From NCBI GenBank assembly GCA_002221725.1, contig NJFT01000007.1, positions 186,001-250,000 of the forward strand: a DNA stretch of 64,000 nucleotides, given 5' to 3'. The notes beneath the pieces were generated by a model. It was not told the origin of the DNA and did no database searches. It saw nothing but the letters and a program-made list of their open reading frames with translations. This stretch comes from Scedosporium boydii. Taxonomy: Eukaryota; Ascomycota; Sordariomycetes; Microascales; Microascaceae. A program made the translations under genes and the position numbers. The number at the start of each line of letters is the position of its first letter. The first letter of the stretch is position 1. Positions 39,092-49,968 of the stretch are shown one piece after another.

Positions 39092-40334
39092 CTACCGCAT
39101 CTCAAGAGCTGCGGCGCCCCTCAATCTCCTCCACCTGTTGCTATTCTCGATAACATCTCTATCAAATATGAACCACCATCTCTCGAATAGCACCTGTCCA
39201 ACCTCCCACGCCGCCGGGTCATATACGTCTTCGCCCCAGATCCTCATTCCTTCATGGTTATCTTCAACATCATAAGCAAACTCGACGAGTGCGAGTGGGC
39301 TAGCCGCGTTAGGCGGCCGTGCTTCCGGTGGCAGGCTCATGAGCGATATCAGGCGCTCCCTCACGCCGGGCCAGGGTAGGAAGTCTATGAAGGGATGGTG
39401 AGCCACGAGGAGTTGTGAAGGGGTCGGGCGCCAACACTTTGGGAGTTGCTCGGAGGGCGTTCCACACCCGGTGTAGAAAGGAGACGCCGCCTCGAGCTGC
39501 CAAAAGGTGCCGTCGCAGCCTATACGCTGAGATATCCGAAGAATAGCTCGGAGAATCGTGAGCTCGTTCACTGGAAGCAGGTAGCTATCTGCTGATACCC
39601 CGGATCCGCTCGAGCTTGATGAGAAGTCATCCAGGAGGCTGAGTGATGTCGGGTCAATGCTGATAAAATTATCTGGCATTTGGTGGTCGGAGCCAGTGCC
39701 CGCTGCATCTCCATCGCTCTCGTCAAACAAGAGGTTCGGCATTTCAAGGCCACCAACCAGCGTCGCGCCGAACATGCCAGGGCTAGTTAAGGACATGCTG
39801 GTCCAACTGGATGTTGAGATATCTCCTGGCTGAATTGAAGAGATATCTGGTAATGTTGTCATTATCTCGCTGAATTCCCCGGATGTGGTCGTCTCCCTAG
39901 CTGGTGCTGGTGGTACCGCCCCTTCACTGTACGGAGCTTCTTGGACTGAATGGGGTGAGTTTTCCGAATGTGTTGAGCCTGGGGCATCAGTGGATCCGCC
40001 CCCGGCTCTTTTCTTTTGCCTCTTCCGCTCCCCTAATGGTAAAGGTGAGTAAACTGGTCACAATATATAAAAGTCTTTGGTTTACAGTGACTCGTGCACG
40101 GCGAGCTCATCTGGGAATAAGAATGGGTAAGACCGTACTGTACCGTCTCTGTGCCAAAACATTCAAAACTCTTTTTCTTTCTGCCGCATCTTCGTCGATA
40201 TTAGGTACCGCAAGTGGAGGCGGGGCCTTGTAGGCTCTTTGCCTTGTCCGCGGTGGGACATAAGAGCTTGCTGGAGCATTAGGATCGCTTGAGAGCTCTA
40301 CGCTCTGCTCTGGCGAGCTTCCCTGACTTGACAT
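39092..40334 (-). CDS. bZIP-type transcription factor with DUF3425
   Basis: A 378-residue predicted nuclear regulator in two exons, 40139-40334 and 39092-40032, joined across a 106-bp intron. The intron falls inside the basic region; splicing restores NVLAQRRYRERKRQKKR (Asn58 to Arg74), the N-x2-A-Q-x2-Y-R signature of fungal bZIP proteins. The expected leucine heptads are not visible: a Gly/Ser/Thr-rich linker follows at once. The C-terminal half (about 190-375) matches DUF3425, seen as ILRISQRIGC, SPFYTGCGTP, HHPFIDFLPWPGVRERL, EGMRIWGEDVYDPAAWEVG and WWFIFDRDVIENSNRWRRLRG. Such proteins are common uncharacterised regulators in Pezizomycotina. The target is unknown. It is flanked on both sides by gene-poor DNA. 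Confidence 0.88.
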
Positions 40335-43300
40335 CCTTGCTAGGTGACACTCCCAGAACTTGGCTTTCCTTGGCGCTTCGACGAGATGTTCTACCGAGGG
40401 TTTTTAAGGGAGAAAACTAGCAGCTGTTCGTCTACTCCTCAAGATGAATGATGACTTCGGGGTCGGAACATCTCGAGTTTAAATCGGCGTTGACCATAAC
40501 GCTCACGAATTGACACTGTGTCAGCATAACGGATAATAAGGTACCTTTTTCTTCATATTACTTTCCAGCGCTGTCAAGTATATCTTAACAATATTTCGCA
40601 TTTCTGCGAGGTACTCCGTATGGATATATTTTTAGAAACTGACCATCAGAAACGACCTAGCTCAGCTCACATCGCTTTTCTTGTTTTGGAAGGAGATCTT
40701 GTCGGCGACTCTGCGAGAAATAATGGACCTGCTCAATGTGGAGAATTTCCATGTGATAGCTTGAGGGAGGAGTTGGATGAAGAAAACTGTGACAATAATA
40801 ACTTGTCATTGGTTGCTCATATAGCAACTGGGTGCAAGTCGAGCTCTCGATTAGACTCTATGAGCTTATGGAGAAGCGTCGAGGATCAACTCAACTCAAC
40901 TCAATGCTCACCATCTAGCGACAGCCATAAGGGGATGTGACGAATACGGCGCATGTACGGCGCATGGCGTATCTCGGTCTGGAGCTATGACGAGGCGATG
41001 GACTGAACAATTCTGCTGCCTAGAGTCTTCAGACCCTGGAAACTCGTGCAGATGAGATGTGGTTGGAGGACTTGCTTTCAATACCCGATTCGGAGAAGAT
41101 GGTGGAAGCTCTATGATGGGGAGTCTTCTGGATCGAAGAGAGCAAAATGTTGCAGAGAGAAGGGTGAATTCTTTTTGGAAAAGCTAGAGAGGACAAGAAC
41201 CAGTCTACAATATTTTTACACCCAAGATGTATTTATTTGGAAGACTGGCTTTTCAAGACTCCTCCGCAAAGTGAAAGAGCTGGGTGATATCCCGTTCGGG
41301 CACATATAACGCCTAACGCAGAGGCATATCACCAAAGCATAACTCTTGGCGAGGCGGCCACATCGGCGGGGAGCACTCAAAGTAATGGCCGATCTATCAT
41401 TTTTTTAATCCCGTCCCGTAGAACGCTGAGGTTAGTATTGATGCTCTTCAAGGCAGGGTCGTCGATGTGGTGAAGCGGTAGGAGATTGGATGTGAGGGAA
41501 TGGGCACCGGCTGTGGGATGTGCCGCTGGAGGAGAAAAGATCTTAGGGGATTCCACAAGGCGCTGGCGAGTAGATGTGAAAGTCTAGCACGTCGAAGCTA
41601 AGGAGGATAAGTAGTCTTCATATATTCCCGTCTAGTTTGGCCATGATCACTAATCCCTTTCATTCTATGCGGGCCTTCCCGGAGCATGAGAACATCCTCC
41701 AAACACACGCTGCTAGCCCGGAATCACGGCAAGTAGCTAGGAAGAGCTTAGTTTTGAGAATCAGGTTTTCTTTGGTGGAATGACGAGCCTATTTTCCAGT
41801 ACTTCGCAAGAGTTATATCCCCGAGTTCTTACGGAGCCTACAGTAAAGTTGCGCGATGGTGACTCAGGCGACTGCTTGAACCAAGATGTCCGGGGTTGGA
41901 ATCAGGGTTGAAATGGATCCATGTTTTGAGATATGGTTGTTTGATACGACTGAGTATTGCTCTTAGTTTACCTGTCAAGGGCACTCACAGAGTCGCCGTA
42001 GTGACGTTGCGACTCTCGATTGCTATTGCTCGGGAGGTCTGGGAACTTGGATGGTCTCGGGTGTCGTTCACAGGATAAGATCAGAAAATGTGACTTATTT
42101 CCCATCTCGTGCCGTGTTCAACGTGGAGAAATCGCTCATGAACCCATTCATACTGGTCGAGACGTAAAGGGGGGGGAAGAACATGGACGAGCCGTGACCT
42201 TAAACAAGTTTTAAGCCGACAATGTGGATGCGAGGCTGAAAGGCCAGACTCTGCGCCGGGAAGGCCTTTCTGTCGCCTCTGTCTTTGAAGTAGCCACGCC
42301 TACTTGTCCTAAGCTGGGACAGGGTATTGAATCTGGCAGAACGAGAAGAGGTAAGGAAAGGTATGCCGCCTCTTCCCGTCGAACTGGTCTACCTCTTAGA
42401 TCAAGGAGCACCCGGCTTATCACAAGCGTGGAGGTTATCATTTTTTTTGAACAACCAACTTAGTCACTGATATGAATCAAAGCTAGCGGCCGGCCATTTT
42501 CTCCCAGTCAAGGTCGTTGGAGGGGTGTCTTTGTAAACGGTCAGCACTAGGAAATCTGATAAGCGAGTTGATTTACTTGTAGATGGAAGCGACCCGATCG
42601 TTCGGAGCGCAGGATGACACTCGATAATCGTCCGAATGGGAATTTGGAATAAAGACTATCCCACAGAACCACTCGAGCATGTGAGATCTTATTCCCGACG
42701 GAGTAAACCCACACTAATAGCCCAAGCTTCAGCCTTCAAAATCCTACGTTATCCGAGCGTCTTGCTTGTCAGAGATACAAAGGGGCCAATGGACTTTTTT
42801 TTTTTGTCAGTCGTGGGGTTGACGCAGACCACTCGAGCGGGGACCTTGAGATGCTATACTAGAAGTGGACGCTGAAGCGAGATGGCGGCGGTCGCGTGAG
42901 GACCGACCGAGTTTCCACGCCGTATCGGCCGAGGGCCGGCGGGGTTTTGGCGGTCCTGGGCAGATTCTTGAGGGGAAGGAACCGTGTGGTAGGGCCCGAA
43001 AGCGGAGGAGGAAATGAGAGAAGGAGCGCTGGTTTATAAAGTATCCGTCCATCCGTACATTGTACCACTTTTGACCGGGCCGAGCTAGAAGGAAAGAGCA
43101 GGTGCAGAACTTGAGAGTATTAAGGAGGAGGTGTTAGTGCAGTGCAGTGTACTGCCGTGTGCAGTTCTGGAGGGAAGGAGCGGGTTTAATGGTGGTTACA
43201 AGCTCAGCGTGGGCTCGGGGAATCTAGGCACTGTACTCTCCACTACTGAGGGAATATGCAATACGCATAGTGTGGATGAATCGAGCACTAAGAGCCCCAG

Positions 43301-45042
43301 ATGCTTCCCCGTTCGGACTTTATTTTCCTCGTCACTTGAAGTCTTCGGCCGCTGTTGGTGCGGAAGAAGGTGTCCACGTCCGCGGTCTCGGAGCAGGGGG
43401 GCCGGGAAGTCCAATCAAACAGTTCTCATTCTTCTTCTGCCCTAATTCGTATCGAATTGAGATCCTCCTTCGCACTTGCAAAAAAGATTGATGCCATCTC
43501 GGTGGATCCAATGTGGATAGGACCAGTGGGAACTGGATGAGCGACAAACTGTGCAAAGTATACTACACTGCTGTTGTGGAATAATAGACGAAGAGGGAAG
43601 TAGTCGTGCAATGGTGTACGTTCCTACGTCGGTCAATTATTCAACCTTCTATTCGTAGTTTGGAGGTCAGCAACAAGGCGAATTTCCCCGCCCCCCAGGC
43701 TCAACCCACTTCGAATCCACTCTCCAAATCGATTTCAATGTTCTCTCTATCCACCTCGGGTGTGGGCCTTGGTTAGCCATCCCCACGCCGTTCCAACGCT
43801 GTTCTGACACCATCGAAGCCTCAATGGGTCAGGTCAGGAATATTCTTAGGCCTCTGATACGCTGGCTGGTCCCAAACTTACACACCACTGAACTACAATA
43901 ATACCTTTCCCACACCCCTTCCTCTGCTGTCTACCCCCTGCTCCCTCGTCTTGAAGGGCTTGGCTGGTCATTCGAAGGGCGCAGAATTGACATGCTGCAG
44001 CCAGATCTCCATACAACCCTTCCACTAGTTTACGACACCACCCGGCCTTATTCCGTAATGGGGAACTTTTTTTAGGGTCTCGTCTTATCGGTCATTCCAT
44101 CCGGTGTCGCTGGATGGAACTTTTTCTCCTAACAGATGCTCTCTCATTTCCCACGCGATCTAGTTCCGCTTCGAAGTCACATCGTCGCAAACATCGCGTA
44201 CCCTCCGTATCGCTGGAAGTCCCCTGGCGGGTTGTGCATGCCTTGGTACATGGGCGGGAGGCAGACGTGCGGCAGCATTCAATGCTGTCCTTCGATTCAC
44301 CTATGAGCGCCTCGGCATCTTGCCTCACCATCCCCAAAAATCTTGTTAGCAACTTACCATCCTCGCCGTCACTGTCCCGTCCGGCACTAGGCTGTCCTCA
44401 AATCTTCGGGTCCCAGAGAGGAGAGAGCATTGCTTGTATTCTGGCCCAATTTCTCGAATCAGAAAGAAAGAAAAACGGTCAAGGGCACTTGGCATCTCTT
44501 CCCCAGTTTAGATCTCTTGACCAAGTGACTTTGCTGGTGTACCCCAATAAAAGGTCTCTCGTCCCAGCCTAATTCTCGATTTGGTCGCTTATACCTTTTT
44601 ATTTCTACATCATTGTCTTTTTCTGTCTCTTAGCGCAAGACTCTCCCCGTCACTCGACGCCCTTTGCCATAGTGTAAGAAGCATCCAAGGGCGTCGCCAT
44701 ACCTTGTCGAGGGTAGGATTCGAGACTGTTGCAGGACTAGTGGATGTCTTCTGTGATCTCCGCTACCTGCCTCCTTCCTTGACGAGACTTCTGTTACAGG
44801 ATCCCGAGTGTCGAACACTGGCTTTGTCCAACTTAGTAGATCATCTACGCCTTTCCAATTACATGTACCTCATGATCCTCAGCCCACCATTTTGACAAAC
44901 CCCCTTTAAGCTTATCCGCACGAACTCCGTTGTCGTTGCCGCTGCCGCTGCCGCCGCCGCTGTGTAGCTCGTCTAGCCGCGCCCAGTCTCACGTCAACGC
45001 CCTTCGAGTCAACCGCAAGCGCTGCTCGCCCAACCGGCAGCC
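40335..45042. other. 4.7-kb gene-poor region upstream of homeobox gene
   Basis: I see no supported gene on either strand. The largest open frame (44114-44572, 152 codons) has no recognisable domain and lies in the pyrimidine-rich leader side of the next gene. One TACTCCGTA motif lies at 40612-40620. A large upstream space is common for developmental regulators, so this may hold control elements or an unseen non-coding RNA. Confidence 0.5.
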
Positions 45043-48000
45043 ATGGATGAATTCATTAACTGGGATCAGGTCGGGGGTGCCCCTCTCACCGACCCGTTCG
45101 ACCCGTCCGCCCACAATGTTGGAGGCAACGACCCCAGTCTTGACATCGACCTCGCCCTTGAAAATGTTAATGATGACGACTTTGGCTTCTTTGCCCTGCA
45201 ACACTTCTCCGGTGAACAAGCGCTTCCGGGCATGCTTGCCTCCGAGCTGGACCCCGTCCACTTCGCCCTTGACGCGGAAGGAGGCTGCTTAGGACCCATG
45301 TCGGCAAATTGCTTTGGAATCCCCCCCGTCCCCTGTTTTCAATGCGCCGGTGCTGGCTATCATTGCAAGATCATCCGGGAGGGTCAGCATAAAGGCTACT
45401 GCACAAGCTGCGTTGCCCTCCGGCTTGAATGCAGTCTTGCTGCGGAATTGACCACTGGTTTCTCTGAACCTCTTGACCAACAACCTTCCTGGGCGGCTCG
45501 ACTCGAGCAGGCTAGTCTTGATTTTTCCCTTGACCAGAACCCTACCACCACTACCACCACGAATCCCACCAACGAAACCGCCTTCAATCCCTCTCAGACC
45601 GAGCAAATACTGTCCAGGAATCTCTCTGGGGCAGGAACCCAACTCACTCCTAGCCAACTTGCCACTCCTGCCCTGGGCAAGATCGGTGCCCGGTTATCCA
45701 GGGAATCCATCCGCATTCTTCGGCAGTGGCTCTCGACCCATCAAAGACACCCTTACCCTAGCGACGAAGAAAAGGACATGCTGCAGCGCCAGACTGGCCT
45801 TACAAAGACTCAGATTACGAACTGGCTGGCCAACGCTCGCCGGCGCGGCAAGTTCCCTACTCCAGGACGATCTACTTCACCACAGGTCGGTTTTGGTTTC
45901 GGTACACCCGTCGATATCCCAGTTAGGAGGGCTACGCCAGCATTAGAAAGCATGAACCCACTTCAGCGATGGGTTGACTCGCCCCCGGAGCACGAACCTG
46001 CCTCCGCTATTGCCATTGCCAGGGCCGTCACGGCATCTACCGTTTCCTCTGACAGAGCAACACCTTCCAGCCATGTCTATACCGATGATGGGTCTGGACG
46101 CTCCCTCCACGGGTCTTCGGCGAGCAGTGTGGGTACATCACACTCTAGCGGCGGCTCTTTTGCGTCTGCCTATTCGCATGCGTCTCGAGGGTCGTTCGGC
46201 TCGTTTAGTTCGTTTGGCCGCAACAGCCGCCGACGGAGAAGGCGCAGGAATGCGCCCAAGGGCGTCAGTGAGAAGGCCCCCTTAGCTGCTCCACTGAGGA
46301 CGTACCAGTGTACTTTCTGTACCGAAACGTTCAAGACGAAGCATGACTGGCAGCGACACGAAAAATCTCTTCATTTGTCTCTCGAGAGGTGGGTGTGCTG
46401 CAACAAGGGCCCCAAAGCTGTGAAGCCGGATATCAAGATCATGGCCTGTGTGTTCTGCGGGGAACCGGAGCCTACGGATGAGCATATCGAAACCCACAAC
46501 TATTCTACTTGCCAGGAAAAACCCGTGGAGGGCAGGACGTTTTATCGCAAAGATCATCTCAACCAACACCTAAGGCTTGTGCACAACGTCAAGTTTGTCG
46601 ACTGGTCCATGAAAGACTGGAAAGTGACAACTCCAGAGATCCGGTCGGTGTGCGGTTTCTGCGGTATATCGATGAACACGTGGAGCATACGAGTAGACCA
46701 CTTGGCGGAGCACTTCAAGATGGGTTACTCCATGGAGGACTGGAAGGGTGACTGGGGTTTCGAACCAGATGTTTTGGAGCTAGTCGAGAATTCGATTCCA
46801 CCGTGTATGCGACCTCTCCAATACCCCATCGACCGGATCGGATCTTCTGACCTTTCTTTTATTGCGCAATAGATCTTATTCACAATGAGCGAAACAGCCC
46901 GTTTCCGTACGTGGCCAACAACTCACCTCCGGAGAGCCCACGAAACGCCTACGAGCTCATCAAGATCGAGTTGGATTTCTTCATGCAAAGGTCGAAAGAG
47001 TCGGGAACGCCAACAGATGACCAATTGCAAGTCGAGGCCTGTCGTATTATTTTCGCCGCCGAAGTTTTATCCCTGCAGGGAATCGCTTCTACCGTCTCGT
47101 GGCTGCGAGACCTCATCATGGCACCTGCGGGAATACGGGAACAGGCACAATTCGGACCTCTTCGATCGCAGGCAGAAAATAGAATGGCTATCCTAAAGAT
47201 TAACGGCAAGGACAATCTTTTCGAGGCCTGTCCGCTCGAGTTTGAACTCCACGATTTTGTCAGGGCCAAGAAGCTGTTGGGGCTGACAGCTATGGATGAC
47301 GAACTCCAAGAAGAAGCTTGCCGTCTCGTGGGTAAGATGGAGGAAGTCTCCACGCACCCGTCGGAAGTCGTGGCCAACTGGCTTATTCGGGTTATTAAAA
47401 TGTCGACGAACTGGCTTGCCCCGTTCAGAGCGCGAGCCCAGCTACCACGGAGCGAAGACATCCTGGACTCTAAGCGACGGCCGGCAGATCCTACGAAGAT
47501 CGACTCGACTGTCCACAACTACAGCAGGCTGGAGAGGGAACTTGGGGAGTATGTTGACTTCCAGAGATCGCTCGGAGTTGAGCCCACGGATGCGGACTTG
47601 CAGAGGCAAGCGCGTATCATCATCTACGAACTAGAGGACGGCTGGAATCAAACGGCAGCAGACAACAGCACGTGGTTGGCAGCGTTTAGACGGCGACATA
47701 ACAACCAAGGCCGATCGCCCAAGGACGACTCGGGGCAAGACAACTCGCCACAGAGCAATAGTACGGGAACGCGATCATCGCATACTCTACAAGAAGGGCC
47801 GAAGAACGGGTTGTCGGGCGAGGCGATACTTTTGACTCGCGGCAGCGAGCGGATTGAAACCGGAAAGCTCTTCCTCAACGACGCAAACTGTTATCGTCGA
47901 CTGGCTGGGGAGCTAGGTCGATATGTCAAGTCGGCCATGTCAGCGAAGAACCCTAACCAACATATCCCTTCCGATGCAGAGTTGCAGCATCAGGCGAGGT

Positions 48001-48929
48001 GGATCCTATATGATGAGTGAGTTGTTTTCTTTTTCTTTTCTTTTCTTTCTCTCCCTCCACCCAAGGGTTGCTGCAGTCCTCTCATGCCCCTCCTGCTTTC
48101 CCCCATCCGTGTTCTTCTTTTGAATCTATTATTCTAATATAGTCTTAGCGATGATCCCTGGAACCAAACTGCTGCCGACAATGCGGAATGGCTTCAACGA
48201 TTCAAGCGTGATGTTGGAATCATTAAGGAGGGACCCGGCCTACCCCCTGCAAAACCATGGTCCGTCAAAGCAGGTGGCTCAGGCTTCGCGCCGCCGTATA
48301 CCTACTTCAAAGCTACTTCAGCTCCGCACTACAATGATTCTGTCGTGCAAGTGCCGGTCGGACCAGCCTTCTGCGAGTTCGAGACATCAACCTCAACGGC
48401 GAACCGGTTCATCGAGACGATGGGAACCAGATACCCGAGGCCTGGACGAGTGTTCTGCGCGCGAGAACTCGAGGAAGGCCTGCGATCGCTGGTGCATTTC
48501 GAAGTCAAAAACAGGGGGCAATTCCCAGATGACGAAACCCTACGCCAGAGAGGTAGGGATATTCTCGGGACGCAAGACACGGCAGCGGATGATCCGGTGC
48601 TTCTTGACAAGTTTAAGACTCTGGTTCGAGAGGAGCTCGGTCGAGGGGGTGCCATAGTGTCGGGAGAGACCTCCCCGAGCATGATTTTGGCGCCCGTTCC
48701 GATCCCGATCCCGGTTGCGGCTCCGGCTCCAATCCCTGCTTCAACTAGGGGTCCGGCGCTCGGCCAAGTGGTTCTGGATTTTTCAACCAATCCTACACCG
48801 GGACTGATGACGGGAATGGATATTAGTATGTCGGATGACGACATTAATAATATGCTTGTGCAGGACATGGATTTTGATACCATCTTCGGCCAGCAGGGTA
48901 TGGCAATGGGCGATGATGGATCCTCATGA
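45043..48929 (+). CDS. Homeobox / C2H2 / Zn2Cys6-like multidomain regulator
   Basis: A large predicted transcription factor of about 1,228 residues (1,230 with the alternative acceptor). Exons: 45043-46804, 46873-48016 and 48149-48929; tandem acceptors at 48142 and 48148 both keep frame. A cysteine cluster C98-x2-C101-x6-C108-x11-C120-x2-C123-x6-C130 fits the Zn2Cys6 spacing. A TALE-like homeodomain follows at about 213-275 (TKTQITNWLANARRR), then a Ser-rich basic linker. C2H2 fingers begin at Cys423 (C-x2-C-x12-H-x4-H) and Cys537, with degenerate ones between. The stop at 46870-46872 lies in a 68-bp intron; splicing gives NSIPPYLIHNERNSPFPYV. Downstream are five related modules starting near 612, 708, 803, 926 and 1073. 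The exon join is my inference, supported by frame, splice sites and recalled conservation. Confidence 0.82.
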
Positions 48930-49968
48930 TGATAGAGAGTGGCGGAAGTGGTGATAATATGAATCAAATACTGTTAGAAAGCTAGTCGGGGTTTAGTAGG
49001 TCATTGGATTTTCCCGTAGCGAACGCCAAATCTCTACTTTATCCGTAATGATGAATGTTAAATATGTTCGGCTTATTACTTTTTTTTTCGCGAGGTCTTC
49101 TTTTCGATGGTCGACTGAGTCCTTTGTTGCTCCTACTCACGCACCGAGATCCAGTCCTCCATCGAAGAATATACAACTCTCTGCCCTCAAGGATGTGTTG
49201 GGCTCAAGGGCAGCATCTTCCCACCACTTATACGCCGAGCCGGGCTAATGCTCTATCTCTACTGTCGAAGCTTTCGAGCCTGTACAATTTCCTGGTATTA
49301 GTAGCACAAGAGAATAACCCTCCGGCTTGTCGTGAGATGGGAATTCTAATCAAATCTCTTCCCTCCATCCTCGACATGCCCTTCTGAAGTAAATGGTTGA
49401 CCATCAAAATGCAGATTGGCAAATTGACTGTCAACAGCTGGCAAAAAAAGCGCAGCTTGAGTTTTTAAAGTTCGGTTGTCCCCGCACAAGCTCCCCACTC
49501 CAAGTCACTCCAAGTTCTGCGTTGCGTTGCGAGTCCGGTCAAATTCCGCCCTTGGTACTTCGTACATCGATTGATGTCTAGAGCAGCTTTAGCCATTGAT
49601 TTTACTCCCTCCCGATCTCGAATGAATCGATCGATTGGAACCTGCAGGAGATTCGCAACATTTCCTATCCCTTCCGGCGTAAGGGAATCAGAAGTTCCAT
49701 TGGTGATCAACCCGCGTTGGCGTTTCTAAATTCTTCTTTTCGTTCGGCAGGACCTTGATCAATTCCATCAATTCATCAAATCGCCTCTCGATTCTCCCTC
49801 CCACTCTCTCCAAATTCCGCCAAGCTCCAAGCTTTAAATTCGCGAACCATTCTCGGAAAGCTAGTTAGCTAGCTCATCACATAATAATAAAAATCACCCG
49901 AAGAATTATTTTTAAGAAGAACAAGGGAAACAGCCACGTCTTGTTCCCTCTGTGGGAGCAAAAGAACC
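48930..49968. other. Intergenic, flbE upstream region
   Basis: No supported gene. It carries TACTTCGTA at 49556-49564. The last 200 bases are C/T- then A-rich, as in a fungal 5' UTR. Confidence 0.5.

Noticed and set aside
44114..44572. 152-codon frame before the homeobox gene
   Set aside because: Low-complexity composition without domains, in probable leader or promoter DNA.
35786..45042. RIP-mutated transposon remnants in the gene-poor regions
   Set aside because: By eye these regions are not strikingly AT-rich and show no transposase frames, long terminal repeats or long duplications; a computed RIP index would be needed to be sure.
46870..46872. Stop codon as the true end of the homeobox gene
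   Set aside because: The TAG is the 3' splice site of a 68-bp intron, and the joined frame gives conserved-looking sequence; treated as one gene.
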